A stretch of DNA of 64,000 nucleotides from Alphaproteobacteria bacterium (GCA_030433335.1 JAUILL010000006.1:97413-161412); one strand, 5' to 3'; shown: positions 25,494-34,209, counted from the first letter of the stretch. Made by a program: numbers and translations. The notes: a model not told the origin generated them from the sequence alone.

Positions 25494-26489
25494 ATGACGA
25501 ACCCCCCTCAGACTGAACAGTCGAATATCAAGGGTGCCATCTTCGCACTGACTGCCTTTGCGCTGTATTCCGGCCATGACGTGCTGGTGAAAGTGCTGGG
25601 TGCGAACCATCACCCGTTCCAGATCGTGTTCTACAGCGTTCTGCTCAGCTTCCCCTTCTTGACCGTGGTGCTGATCCAACGCAAAGAGCCCTCGACCCTG
25701 CGCGCAGCCACCCCCGCATGGACCTATGCCCGCACCGTGGCCGTGGTCTTTACCGGCGTCTGCGCGTTCTATGCCTTCTCGGTCCTGCCCTTGGCGCAGG
25801 TCTATGCGATGGTCTTTGCCACGCCTTTGTTGATCACCGTCCTGTCGATCCCCGTTCTGGGGGAAAAGGTCGGCCCCCGCCGCTGGGGCGCTGTGATCGT
25901 TGGCCTGATCGGCGTGATGGTCGTGCTGCGCCCCGGCTCGTCCGAGCTGACCTTGGGCCACTTTGCCGCCCTTGGTGCGGCGGTCGGCGGATCGTTCGTG
26001 TCCATCATCGTCCGCCGCATCGGATCGCAAGAAAGCAGCATGGTTCTGCTCCTTTACCCACTCATCGCCAACATTGTGGTCATGGGCCTGCTGTTGCCGC
26101 TGGAATATAAACCCATGCAGCTGTGGGAACTGGGCACCGTCGCCTGCGTCGCGCTGCTGTCGCTGATTGCGATGACCTTCCAAATCCGCGCCTACAAGAC
26201 CGGCGAGGCAGGCATCGTCGCCCCGATGCAGTACAGCCAGATGCTGTGGGCGATCTTTTACGGCTACATGTTCTTTGCCGAATATCCCGACGTCTACACG
26301 CTGGTCGGCGCCGGAATCATCATCGCCAGCGGCGTCTACATCGTGATGCGCGAAGGTGCGAAGAAGGACACCCAAGCACCGGTCACCAGCACCGCCGTCC
26401 GCTTCGAAACCGGCACAACCCCGCGCTACACGCTTTTATTCCTGCGCAAGAAGAAGAAACGCCAAAGCACTCTTGCCAAGCAAAGCTAG
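25494..26489 (+). CDS. EamA/DMT-family transporter
   Basis: Membrane exporter of 331 residues with two EamA repeats, about ten hydrophobic helices in all, for example AIFALTAFALYSGHDVLVKV, RTVAVVFTGVCAFYAFSVLP, IPVLGEKVGPRRWGAVIVGL for the first repeat and AAVGGSFVSIIVRR...FFAEYPDVYTLVGAGIIIASG for the second. The cytoplasmic tail is strongly basic (RKKKKRQS). AAGGAG lies 7 bases before the ATG. Substrates of this family are metabolites or amino acids; none can be assigned. Confidence 0.87.
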   Translation: MTNPPQTEQSNIKGAIFALTAFALYSGHDVLVKVLGANHHPFQIVFYSVLLSFPFLTVVLIQRKEPSTLRAATPAWTYARTVAVVFTGVCAFYAFSVLPLAQVYAMVFATPLLITVLSIPVLGEKVGPRRWGAVIVGLIGVMVVLRPGSSELTLGHFAALGAAVGGSFVSIIVRRIGSQESSMVLLLYPLIANIVVMGLLLPLEYKPMQLWELGTVACVALLSLIAMTFQIRAYKTGEAGIVAPMQYSQMLWAIFYGYMFFAEYPDVYTLVGAGIIIASGVYIVMREGAKKDTQAPVTSTAVRFETGTTPRYTLLFLRKKKKRQSTLAKQS

Positions 26490-26513
26490 GTGCGATAATC
26501 GGCCCGACACGGT

Positions 26514-26590
26514 CGGAGTGTAGCTCAGCCTGGTAGAGCACTGTCTTCGGGAGGCAGGGGCCGGAGGTTCGAATCCTCTCACTCCGACCA
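26514..26590 (+). tRNA. tRNA-Pro(CGG)
   Basis: A 77-base cloverleaf. The acceptor arms CGGAGTG (26514-26520) and CACTCCG (26580-26586) pair fully; AGCTCAGCCTGGTAGAGC forms the D arm; the anticodon stem CTGTC/GGCAG holds the loop TTCGGGA with anticodon CGG, reading CCG; and GGAGGTTCGAATCCTC is the T arm. The discriminator is A and the 3' CCA is encoded. A terminator follows. Confidence 0.95.
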
Positions 26591-26597
26591 ATAAAAC

Positions 26598-26623
26598 AAG
26601 GCGCCCCTCGGGGCGCCTTTGTT
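26598..26623 (+). terminator. Terminator after tRNA-Pro
   Basis: AAGGCGCCCC (26598-26607) pairs perfectly with GGGGCGCCTT (26610-26619), followed by TGTTCGTTTT. It ends a few bases before the 3' end of the convergent AraC gene. Confidence 0.75.
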
Positions 26624-26628
26624 CGTTT

Positions 26629-27648
26629 TCAGGGATGCGTTTCGCGATAGGCGCTAGGGCTCAGGCCCGTCCACCGTTTGAACGCACGGACAAAGGAGGA
26701 CGCCTCGGAAAACCCGAGCAGATAGGCCGTCTCCATCACCGAAGCCTTCTGCGCGGTCAGGTAATCCTGCGCCATCTTGCACCGCAGCTGGTCATGCACC
26801 TCGGCAAAGGTCATCCCCTCGTCCTTCAGCCGTCGGTACAGGGTCTGACGGCTCATTCCCAGATCCCGCGCAATGTCATCCATCGACGCCGAGCCCTGAT
26901 GAAGATCCGGCAACAACGCTGCCTCGACCCGCGCCCGCGTGCTCTCGTCTTTCTTTAGGCTGTCCAGCAACGCCTCGGCATGGCGCGTATACAGCCCGAA
27001 TGCATAAGGTTTCGGCGCGGCGTTCAGCCCATCCAAACACCCCGCATCCAACGCCAATGCATTCCGGTCCGCCCCGAACGTCACAGGCGCCTGAAAGACC
27101 TCGGCATACAGTGCCTCGTGCGGTGGCGCGGGATAGGTCACAAACACCCCCCGCAAGAACGCCGCCTCGGGCATCATCCGCCGAAAATTCCCGACAAAGT
27201 TCGCAAAGGTCTGCTCGATCGCGGTTGGCGAGGCATTGGCATTCGGAAAGTGGTCGATCAGCCAAACCGTCCCACCGTCCCGCCGCAATTCGAACCGATC
27301 CGGGGCGCTCAGAATATCCACGTCCGCGATGATGCGGGCATAGCGGTTCACCTGCGCGATCCCGTCTTCCAAGGGGCCCGCCGCATCAATGATCAGCCCG
27401 ATGATCGACAGCTTATCGAGCCCCGTCTCGGCCGCGAACCGCAGGGCGATCCCCGTGTCCCCGCTGATCCCGATCGCTGTCCCCATCATCGCGCCATAAG
27501 ACCGCACCGGCACCCGCCCGTCAGGGTCCAGCAAGATCGCCTCGTCCATTCCGGCAGCCTGCACCAGCGCCGCCCGCGACACCCCCCGCCCCTCTGCGTA
27601 GTTCAGAAACGAAGCGGCCATACTTGCCATCACCGTGGGTTCGGTCAT
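26629..27648 (-). CDS. AraC-family transcriptional regulator
   Basis: Regulator of 339 residues: an N-terminal arabinose-binding-like domain of the OruR/ArgR subgroup (about 15-205) and a C-terminal AraC helix-turn-helix pair, seen as MDDIARDLGMSRQTLYRRLK and the second helix region SVMETAYLLGFSEASSFVRAFKRWTG. It is divergent from the unknown pair at 27788-29832 with a 139-base spacer, so regulation of that pair is conceivable. Effector unknown. Confidence 0.9.
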   Translation of the reverse strand: MTEPTVMASMAASFLNYAEGRGVSRAALVQAAGMDEAILLDPDGRVPVRSYGAMMGTAIGISGDTGIALRFAAETGLDKLSIIGLIIDAAGPLEDGIAQVNRYARIIADVDILSAPDRFELRRDGGTVWLIDHFPNANASPTAIEQTFANFVGNFRRMMPEAAFLRGVFVTYPAPPHEALYAEVFQAPVTFGADRNALALDAGCLDGLNAAPKPYAFGLYTRHAEALLDSLKKDESTRARVEAALLPDLHQGSASMDDIARDLGMSRQTLYRRLKDEGMTFAEVHDQLRCKMAQDYLTAQKASVMETAYLLGFSEASSFVRAFKRWTGLSPSAYRETHP

Positions 27649-27787
27649 TTGTCTAAGTCCCCTGCTCGCGCGCCTTCACAAGCGCGTTGGCCACAGCCCA
27701 AAGGCCTGCTGCCCCTTGATCACAATGGCGTTGGCCCCACCTACCATAGGTTGATGGAATTCTGACGACCTCTCAAGGGAATGGTGC

Positions 27788-29056
27788 ATGAACGAACGCC
27801 CCGAATATGAAGATCACAGCCAGCGCGGCCTGCGTCATGTGCGCGAACTCGAAGGACACCTCGCGTGGCTCGACACCTTTTCGGGGGTCGCCTTGGGCGT
27901 TCTGTCCGCCGCTTCGGGGATTTACACCTATCTTGGCGTGTCAGGCCTGCTGGATGACACCGGCGCATTTTCATTCTTTGCCGCGGCGGCCTATTCGATC
28001 GCGGTCTCGGTCGGCATCTTTGTGTTCTGGTCCTACATGCTGCGGCTCTTGCCCGCGATGCAGAACACAGGCTCCAAGCTGAAACTCACGGGCGCAATGG
28101 CGCTTGGCTGCGCGGCGATCATCGCTATGTCCTCTTGGCTGAACGCAGCGGCGCTCGCTGGCGCGGCGGCGGTCGAACAGCACCTCGCCACTACGGTCCA
28201 GAGCTACCAAAGCGCTCTCGAGGAATCCCACGACATCGCCATCTCTGCCCAAGCACTTGAACGCGACGTGGCCCGTGTTCGGCAGTCGTTCGAGGACCTC
28301 TCGGATCAAGAAGCGAACGGCAACCTCTCGGGCCTCGCGGGTCGTGGCGCCGTCTTCCGTGTACTGTCGCAGAAGGCTTCTGAGCTCTCCGCGCTCGAAG
28401 AACAGATCGCTGCCCAATCCCCCCTGATCGAGGCGGCGTTTGACGAAGGCAACGCCCTCCTGTCCCAAATGCGCGCCCTGATCGTGGAACAAGGCCCCGT
28501 CGAAGCCCGCAGCGTCGCCTTCAGCGAAGAGGCCGTGCGCCTTGCCGGTCTGGTCGCCCAACTTCGTCAGTTGTCCGTAGCCCCATTGGTGGATCGTGCG
28601 GCGGCAGACCTTTCTGCCTCGGTGGTTTTGCCTGAGCTCGATGGCAGCACGCCGGATGGCCAAATGGCGCAGCAGCAAACAATCTCGTCCGTCATGGATG
28701 TGCTGCAACTGCGGGCGAATTCCTTGGCACTGGCGGCGGACCAAGTCCTTGCCCGCCCCGCCCCTGCCGATGTGGTTTATACTCCCGTTTCAGCGGCGGA
28801 TGCAGTCATCCTCTATGCGGGTAACTTCGTGCCATCGTGGGCGGGCGCCATTGCGATTGACCTTCTGCCCGCCGTGCTGGTCCTGATCCTGATGGTCACC
28901 CAATCGGCCATCCGCGAAAACCGCCACAACGCGCCTGCGGTGGATGGGCTGACCTTGGGCGAATTGCGTGCAGCCATGCATGCCATGCGCGAAGTCGAAG
29001 CCGAAAGCGCCCCCCGCCCCGCTCCTGCCCCCAAGCAGGACACCCCAGCCTCATGA
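27788..29056 (+). CDS. Membrane protein with central coiled coil, unknown function
   Basis: Protein of 422 residues. Three membrane helices lie at about 32-125 (ALGVLSAASGIYTYLGVSGLL, FFAAAAYSIAVSVGIFVFWSYM, AMALGCAAIIAMSSWLNAAA), followed by about 230 residues of largely helical, Ala/Glu/Gln-rich sequence, then one more helix near 363-385 (AIAIDLLPAVLVLILMVTQS) and an Ala/Pro-rich tail. The helical middle is probably periplasmic, by topology inference. Its stop overlaps the start of the next gene (ATGA), implying a functional pair. No known family recognised. Confidence 0.75.
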   Translation: MNERPEYEDHSQRGLRHVRELEGHLAWLDTFSGVALGVLSAASGIYTYLGVSGLLDDTGAFSFFAAAAYSIAVSVGIFVFWSYMLRLLPAMQNTGSKLKLTGAMALGCAAIIAMSSWLNAAALAGAAAVEQHLATTVQSYQSALEESHDIAISAQALERDVARVRQSFEDLSDQEANGNLSGLAGRGAVFRVLSQKASELSALEEQIAAQSPLIEAAFDEGNALLSQMRALIVEQGPVEARSVAFSEEAVRLAGLVAQLRQLSVAPLVDRAAADLSASVVLPELDGSTPDGQMAQQQTISSVMDVLQLRANSLALAADQVLARPAPADVVYTPVSAADAVILYAGNFVPSWAGAIAIDLLPAVLVLILMVTQSAIRENRHNAPAVDGLTLGELRAAMHAMREVEAESAPRPAPAPKQDTPAS

Positions 29057-29832
29057 GCGCGCCGGACACCGTGGACACCAGCTCCGCCAAGCCGATCCGG
29101 CGCACGATCCTCGCGATCCTCTGGGTTCAAATCGGCACCGGCGCGTTTCTTGCCGGCTCGGACGTGATGTCCGGACTGGATGGCGTAATGCGCCCCTCCA
29201 GTGCCCCCAGCTTTGACCAACCCGTCCGTCCCGGCGATCAGACCCGCCGATTCGAGCCTGCAAATGCGCCAGACCTGACCACTGATCCAACCCGCCGCAC
29301 CCCCTTCCCCGGAGGAGACAATGTCCCCAGCCGCCTCGCCTTCGAGGCAGCGGACGGGACGGCTTTTGTCAAAGGACAGATCACGCCCGGCGATGCGGTG
29401 CGGTTTGATGAATGGCTCGCCACGGTTGAGGTTGACCGCGTGCGGCTCATGTCGCCCGGTGGCTCGGTGCAGGACGCGCTGCATATCGGGCGGACGATCC
29501 GGCGGGCAGAGTTGGACACAGTGATGACTGCCGGTGACTTCTGCTATTCGGCCTGCCCCTACGTGCTGGCGGGCGGTGTCACGCGCGAGATTGACGATGA
29601 CGCATCGGTTGGCGTGCACCAGCATTTCTTTGACGAAAACACCGTGCTGCCTGCCTTTATCGCGGTCGAGAATATCCAGCGCGGTCAGGCAGAGGTGGTC
29701 GCCTACCTGACCGAGATGGGGATTGACCTGCGAGTGACCGAACATGCTTTGGCAACACCGCCGGACGAGATCTACGTGCTCTTGCCCGAGGAACTGGTCG
29801 AGTACGGGTTCATCAGCGAACCTGAAACTTAG
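29053..29832 (+). CDS. ClpP/crotonase-fold periplasmic protein (COG3904-like)
   Basis: Protein of 259 residues with an N-terminal membrane helix (RTILAILWVQIGTGAFLAG), a low-complexity linker, and a C-terminal ClpP-like domain from about 95. Visible motifs are VRLMSPGGSVQDALHIGRTI, GDFCYSACPYVLAGG with a candidate nucleophilic Ser in the CYSAC element, and SVGVHQHFF with the candidate His. The family is uncharacterised; a membrane-anchored serine hydrolase is the best guess. It is coupled by ATGA overlap to the coiled-coil membrane protein and ends against the convergent DUF1772 gene. Confidence 0.78.
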   Translation: MSAPDTVDTSSAKPIRRTILAILWVQIGTGAFLAGSDVMSGLDGVMRPSSAPSFDQPVRPGDQTRRFEPANAPDLTTDPTRRTPFPGGDNVPSRLAFEAADGTAFVKGQITPGDAVRFDEWLATVEVDRVRLMSPGGSVQDALHIGRTIRRAELDTVMTAGDFCYSACPYVLAGGVTREIDDDASVGVHQHFFDENTVLPAFIAVENIQRGQAEVVAYLTEMGIDLRVTEHALATPPDEIYVLLPEELVEYGFISEPET

Positions 29833-30344
29833 GTGCGCTGGGTCATTCCAATCCCGACGCACACCAGCGCGAGGCCGGAGAACACCGTTCGCGCGATATT
29901 CCAAACCTTCCAAGGATCGGAATAGTCGGTCCAGATCTGCTTCGCCTCGGCTAGATCGGAATCGAGCCGGATATCCAACGCCCCCAACGCCTCGTTCATC
30001 GGGACATTGACGAGCATCGTCAGGATCAGGCCACCGAAGAAGTAGATGAGCGCGCCAGCCCCGACCCAAAGTGCCGTGGCGCAAGCGCCCGCGTGCAGCG
30101 CCAACACAGCTGTCAGACCCAATACGAAGGGCGTCCCGAAGAACGCAGGCGCGAAGACTGCGTTTCGGACGGATCCATTCATTTCCTGCATCGCAATGAT
30201 CGCCACGCGTGGGTCCGCCGCATCCAGCCCCCACATGGTCGAGCAAACCCACGCGTAGAAGAAGCCAAAGATCGCTCCGCTGAACACAAGCGAAGTTACT
30301 AGAGCGCCTGATGCCAAGCGACGCCTTTCCAATATTGCTGCCAT
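29829..30344 (-). CDS. DUF1772 (anthrone oxygenase-like) membrane protein
   Basis: Membrane protein of 171 residues from MAAILERRRLAS with four hydrophobic helices. Characteristic segments are SGAIFGFFYAWVCSTMWGLD, MQEMNGSVRNAVFAPAFFG, MLVNVPMNEALGALD and WTDYSDPWKVWNIARTVFSG. The family includes anthrone oxygenases, but most bacterial members have no known substrate. It is divergent from a TetR regulator with a palindrome between them, so control by that regulator is likely. Confidence 0.87.
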   Translation of the reverse strand: MAAILERRRLASGALVTSLVFSGAIFGFFYAWVCSTMWGLDAADPRVAIIAMQEMNGSVRNAVFAPAFFGTPFVLGLTAVLALHAGACATALWVGAGALIYFFGGLILTMLVNVPMNEALGALDIRLDSDLAEAKQIWTDYSDPWKVWNIARTVFSGLALVCVGIGMTQRT

Positions 30345-30373
30345 GCTGAAATCCTCAAAATCGTAATGATGTG

Positions 30374-30394
30374 TACGCCTATGCAAATGGCGTA
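30374..30394. promoter_or_regulatory. Candidate TetR operator
   Basis: TACGCC (30374-30379) and GGCGTA (30389-30394) form a dyad with a 9-base spacer in the 90-base region between the divergent DUF1772 and TetR genes. The position fits autoregulation; this is inference. Confidence 0.4.
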
Positions 30395-30434
30395 ACGTGA
30401 TGTACGGATTCGGTCAAGTCAGTCGGAGCCACCC

Positions 30435-31034
30435 ATGCAAGACACCAAGAAACACGAACGCAGCCAGCAGATCGAAGCTGCTGCCTATGCCGTGCTCGCC
30501 GAAAAGGGATTCGCAGGGGCGTCCATGTTGTCGATCGCCAAGACGGCAAAGTGCTCGAACGAGACGATGTACCGATGGTACGGGGACAAGGTCGGGCTGT
30601 TCCGCGCCTTGGTTGCTCGGAATGCGGATCAAGCGGCGGCAGTGCTGCGGGATGCAGCCGCAGAGGATCGCGATCCAATGGCCATGTTAGAGGATTTTGG
30701 TCCGGTGCTTTTAGAGGTTCTGCTTGGCGAGAAAGCGGTCGCACTGAACCGCGCGGCAGCGGCTGACAGCAGTGGCGTGTTGGGGCAGACTCTGGCCGAG
30801 GCAGGGCGCGACACTGTGCAGCCCCTTATCGTCGAGGTGATGGAGCGTGCTATCGGTCAAAGGGCGATTGCTGGCCCTGCGGCGGCGGCATGCGACTTGT
30901 ACTTATCACTGCTGATCGGGGACTGGCAAATCCGGCGCGTGGTGGCGCGGGTGCCTGCACCCTCTGCCGAGTTGTGCGCCGGACGGGCGAAACGGGCGGT
31001 TCAGGGGTTACGTGCGCTCATGCCCGCGACATAA
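30435..31034 (+). CDS. TetR-family transcriptional regulator
   Basis: Repressor of 199 residues with the TetR N-terminal helix-turn-helix (AYAVLAEKGFAGASMLSIAK followed by TAKCSNETMYRWYGDKVGLF, about 17-57) and a C-terminal ligand domain of the AefR-like type. Divergent from the DUF1772 gene, its likely target. The ligand is unknown. Confidence 0.9.
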   Translation: MQDTKKHERSQQIEAAAYAVLAEKGFAGASMLSIAKTAKCSNETMYRWYGDKVGLFRALVARNADQAAAVLRDAAAEDRDPMAMLEDFGPVLLEVLLGEKAVALNRAAAADSSGVLGQTLAEAGRDTVQPLIVEVMERAIGQRAIAGPAAAACDLYLSLLIGDWQIRRVVARVPAPSAELCAGRAKRAVQGLRALMPAT

Positions 31035-31064
31035 AAAAAACCCCCGCCGTTAGGGCGAGGGTTT
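31033..31064 (-). terminator. Terminator of the tctCBA operon (also at the end of tetR)
   Basis: AAACCC-C-CGCC (31038-31048) pairs with GGCG-A-GGGTTT (31054-31064). On the minus strand the stem is followed by eight T residues (31040-31033), so it mainly serves tctA; it also lies just after the plus-strand TetR gene. Confidence 0.75.
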
Positions 31065-31087
31065 CCAAGTGTGAGTGGTCTGAAAAA

Positions 31088-32626
31088 TCAGTCCGAAATT
31101 GCGCCTTCTTCGTCTTTGCGCTGGCGCATTTTGTTTTTCACGACGCGGCCAAAGATGATCGGCATAATGAAACCGATGATCGCGACGGCCCACAGACCCA
31201 GCGACAGCGGGCTGTCGACCAATGTCCACCAGTCGCCGTTGTCGATGGTGATGGCACGGCGCAGGTTGGCTTCCATCGAGTTGCCCAGAAGGGTCCCGAG
31301 AATGATGGGCACAAGCGGCACGTCCAGCTTGCGCAGAACCCAGCCCATGACACCAAAGCCGATCATAACCAGCAGGTCGAACGACGAGCCAGAGATGCCG
31401 TAGATACCGACAAAGCTGACCATTGCGACCACAGGCATCAGGACCCGCGGGGGCACCATCAGCAGGCGGGTAAAGATACCAACCATCGGGATGTTCATTG
31501 CCAACAGCATGAAGTTCGCGATGAACAGCGCAGCGATCAGGCCCCAAACTACGTCAGGGTTCTGGGTGAACAGCAGCGGGCCGGGAGTGATGTTCAGCGA
31601 CAGCAGAACGGCCAGCAGAACAGCGGTCGTACCCGACCCGGGCACACCCAGCGCCAGCATCGGCACCAGAGCACCACCAGCAGCCGCGTTGTTGCCGGTT
31701 TCAGGCGCAGCGACACCGCGGGGATCGCCCGTGCCGAAGGTGCCTTCTTTGTCGACCAGACGCTTTTCCATCGAGTAGCTGATGAACGAGCCCAGCGAGG
31801 CACCCGCACCAGGCAGAACACCTGCGACAAAGCCCAGAACCGAAGTGCGCAGCATGGTCGGGGTACATTGCTTGATCATGGACCAAGGGGGTGTCAGGCG
31901 ACCAACGGACAGCTTGCGACCTTCGGCGCTGGCACTGCCGTGACGCTCTTCGAGGAAGATCAGAACCTCGGACAGAGCAAACAGACCTACGATCGCCACA
32001 AGGAAGTCGAGACCGTCATAGAGGTGCACTTCGCCAAAGGTGAAACGCGGTACGCCGGTCTGAGTGTCCACACCGATCATCGCCAGACCCAGACCCAGCG
32101 CAGCCGCAAAGGCCGACTTGGCTTGGTTGGTCGAGCTCACACCGCCAAGGGTCATGAACGCCAGAGCGAACAGGGCAAAGTATTCAGCAGGGCCAAACAG
32201 CAGGGCGACTTTGACCAGCTGGGGCGCCAACAGGATCAGACCCCATGTCGCAAAGAACGCACCCACGAAAGAGGCGATACCGGACAGGGACAGCGCTTCG
32301 CCGGCCATGCCCTTTTTCGCCATCGGATGACCGTCGAGACAGGTCATCATCGCAGGCTCGTCGCCCGGAATGTTCAACAAGATGGAGCTGATCCGGCCAC
32401 CATACATGGCGCCGTAGTACACAGACGTCAGCAGGATGAGCGAGGGTGTCGGTCCTAGACCCAGCGTAAACGCAAGGGGGATCAGGATGGCCACGCCGTT
32501 CGACGGCCCAAGGCCGGGCAGCGCGCCCATAACAGTGCCCAGAAAACAGCCCAGCAGTGCCAGAAGCAGGTTTTCAAAGGTCAGAGCGATCGCAAAGCCA
32601 TCGCCTAGAGCGGAAAGGATTTCCAT
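31088..32626 (-). CDS. tctA: Tripartite tricarboxylate transporter, large permease TctA
   Basis: Membrane subunit of 512 residues from MEILSALGDGFAIALTFENL with about 12 helices. The two glycine-rich family loops are visible: GALPGLGPSNGVAILIPLAF near the N-terminus and VAGVLPGAGASLGSFISYSME in the middle, plus GDPRGVAAPETGNNAAAGGALVP. TAAGGAGACACG precedes the ATG. TTT systems import citrate or other carboxylates with the binding protein TctC; the substrate is not readable from sequence. Confidence 0.95.
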   Translation of the reverse strand: MEILSALGDGFAIALTFENLLLALLGCFLGTVMGALPGLGPSNGVAILIPLAFTLGLGPTPSLILLTSVYYGAMYGGRISSILLNIPGDEPAMMTCLDGHPMAKKGMAGEALSLSGIASFVGAFFATWGLILLAPQLVKVALLFGPAEYFALFALAFMTLGGVSSTNQAKSAFAAALGLGLAMIGVDTQTGVPRFTFGEVHLYDGLDFLVAIVGLFALSEVLIFLEERHGSASAEGRKLSVGRLTPPWSMIKQCTPTMLRTSVLGFVAGVLPGAGASLGSFISYSMEKRLVDKEGTFGTGDPRGVAAPETGNNAAAGGALVPMLALGVPGSGTTAVLLAVLLSLNITPGPLLFTQNPDVVWGLIAALFIANFMLLAMNIPMVGIFTRLLMVPPRVLMPVVAMVSFVGIYGISGSSFDLLVMIGFGVMGWVLRKLDVPLVPIILGTLLGNSMEANLRRAITIDNGDWWTLVDSPLSLGLWAVAIIGFIMPIIFGRVVKNKMRQRKDEEGAISD

Positions 32627-32637
32627 ATCGTGTCTCC

Positions 32638-33069
32638 TTAGAAGCCGAGCGGGCCACGGGCCAGCGACAGCCCGAGCACGAGGTGGAAGATGACGTAGAT
32701 GCCGACCGAGGTGCCGACGCCGGTGGCGACCGATCCGATGATGGTCGAGCCCAAACGCCACGCCAGATAGGTGGCAGCGAGTGCTGTCGCGAAGACAAAT
32801 CCAATGATCGGCAGGAACTCTGCGTAAAGGACCATGACGACGACGGCGGCCGCGATTTCAACGAAACGGCCGATATCAGGCCAATGAGGCTCTGGATCGG
32901 GTTTGATCGCAATCACGGCAGAGCTGATGCCGAGGATAGCTGCGATAATCAGGGGAAAGGCTTTGGGGCCGACTGCGTCCGACAAAAAGCTCTCTTCGAT
33001 GGCGAGGGCAGACATTGCGTACCCGATGGCCAGAAGAACGCCGAACACGCCGAAGATACGATCACTCAT
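32638..33069 (-). CDS. tctB: Tripartite tricarboxylate transporter, small permease TctB
   Basis: Small membrane subunit of 143 residues from MSDRIFGVFGVLLAIGYAMS with four hydrophobic helices and the family's FLSDAVGPKAFPLIIAAIL segment. It sits between tctC and tctA, 11 bases before tctA. The frame is open to 33120, but the ATG at 33069 fits the family and has GGAGATC upstream. A hairpin separates it from tctC. Confidence 0.93.
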   Translation of the reverse strand: MSDRIFGVFGVLLAIGYAMSALAIEESFLSDAVGPKAFPLIIAAILGISSAVIAIKPDPEPHWPDIGRFVEIAAAVVVMVLYAEFLPIIGFVFATALAATYLAWRLGSTIIGSVATGVGTSVGIYVIFHLVLGLSLARGPLGF

Positions 33070-33107
33070 CAAGGATCTCCTGAGACGGCTATGGTTTGAA
33101 TATGGAA

Positions 33108-33142
33108 AGGGACGCCGCATGAAGGGGAGAGGCGGCGTCCCT
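33108..33142 (-). other. 11-bp stem-loop between tctC and tctB
   Basis: AGGGACGCCGC (33108-33118) pairs perfectly with GCGGCGTCCCT (33132-33142). On the transcribed strand the stem is followed only by CCTTTCC, so it is a weak attenuator or an mRNA 3'-end stabiliser for tctC rather than a full terminator. Confidence 0.6.
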
Positions 33143-33171
33143 TAGTGTCTACACAGGGGGGCTGCGTAGAA

Positions 33172-34161
33172 TTACTTGATGATCCCGATCTCTTTCGAGA
33201 TGTTCTGGATCTGGTTCACGGAACCCGACACGAAGTTCTGGAATTCATCGCCACGCAGGTCGAGCGGAGCCAGACCGTTTGCTGCCATGATTTCTTTCCA
33301 CTCAGGCGATTCATACAGGGTGCCGATCTTGGAAACCCATGCGTCGTATGCTTCGTCGCTCATGCCAGCGGGGGCGTAGAAGCCGCGCCAGTTTGCGCCG
33401 ATCGCGTCGATACCCTGCTCTTTTGCAGTCGGGAAGTCAGCGAATTCGCCACCCAGACGCTCAGGCGACAGAACTGCGATCACTTTAACGTCGCCGCTGT
33501 CTACGAAACCTTTGGCTTCGGATACGTCACCGGTGAACGCCTGAACCGAGCCAGCCAGCAGCTGGGTCACAGCTTCGCCGCCGCCATCAAACGCGATGTA
33601 CTTCACGGTACGGACATCTTCGACGCCGTATGCATTCGCTGCGATCAGAACCTTCAGGTGGTCCCAGCCGCCAACAGCCGAACCGCCTGCAACCGATACC
33701 GAGGTGGGATCGTTTTTGATCATGTCCAGCAGTTCAGGCAGGGTGTTGATCGGGCTGTCTGCCGACACTGCAATCACGCCGTAGTCTGCGCCGATCGACG
33801 CCAGCCAGCGCACCTGATCATAGGTGTTGCCGGGGTATGCGCCCTGCGCCAGACGGGTCGCGGTTGCGGTCGAGCCTGCAACGATCAGGTCGCTGTCGTC
33901 GCCACGCTTGTTCACGACTTCTGCGTAGGCCACGCCACCGCCGCCACCGGCGAGGTTCACGACCTGCATGGTCTTTTCAATCAGGCCCAGGTCCTGCAGG
34001 GATTTACCAACCTGACGGCAGGTGAAGTCCCAGCCACCACCGGGGTTTGCGGGAGCGATGCACTCGGGGTTTTCGGGCTGCCAGCCTTCGGCCGATGCTG
34101 CAAATGCAGATGCACCCAGCATCAGGGCGGCCACGGTCATGCGAGTCGCTTTAAAGATCAT
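33172..34161 (-). CDS. tctC: Tripartite tricarboxylate transporter, binding protein TctC
   Basis: Periplasmic substrate-binding protein of 329 residues with signal peptide (MIFKATRMTVAALMLGASAF then AASAEG). The typical Bug/TctC opening WQPENPECIAPANPGGGWDFTCRQ forms the carboxylate-binding loop, and NLAGGGGGVAYAEV and GGSAVGGWDHLKV are family features. It is the first gene of the operon, divergent from the tctDE regulators across a 186-base region holding two dyads. Confidence 0.96.
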   Translation of the reverse strand: MIFKATRMTVAALMLGASAFAASAEGWQPENPECIAPANPGGGWDFTCRQVGKSLQDLGLIEKTMQVVNLAGGGGGVAYAEVVNKRGDDSDLIVAGSTATATRLAQGAYPGNTYDQVRWLASIGADYGVIAVSADSPINTLPELLDMIKNDPTSVSVAGGSAVGGWDHLKVLIAANAYGVEDVRTVKYIAFDGGGEAVTQLLAGSVQAFTGDVSEAKGFVDSGDVKVIAVLSPERLGGEFADFPTAKEQGIDAIGANWRGFYAPAGMSDEAYDAWVSKIGTLYESPEWKEIMAANGLAPLDLRGDEFQNFVSGSVNQIQNISKEIGIIK

Positions 34162-34187
34162 TGATGTTCTCCTCCACAGTGATCCTT

Positions 34188-34209
34188 CGGACAGATGTGT
34201 GTCTGTCCG
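34188..34209. promoter_or_regulatory. Dyad in the tctC leader
   Basis: CGGACAGA (34188-34195) and TCTGTCCG (34202-34209) form an 8-bp perfect dyad with 6-base spacer, 27 bases upstream of the tctC ATG. Candidate TctD site or leader hairpin; it shares the GACAG/CTGTC half with the dyad at 34297. Confidence 0.45.

Noticed and set aside
28813..30252. 479-codon minus-strand frame across the ClpP-like gene and into the DUF1772 gene
   Set aside because: Overlaps three better-supported genes and shows no family similarity.
30890..32458. 522-codon plus-strand frame opposite tctA
   Set aside because: Shadow of the tctA frame; Gln/Arg/His-rich, low-complexity translation and no ribosome-binding site.
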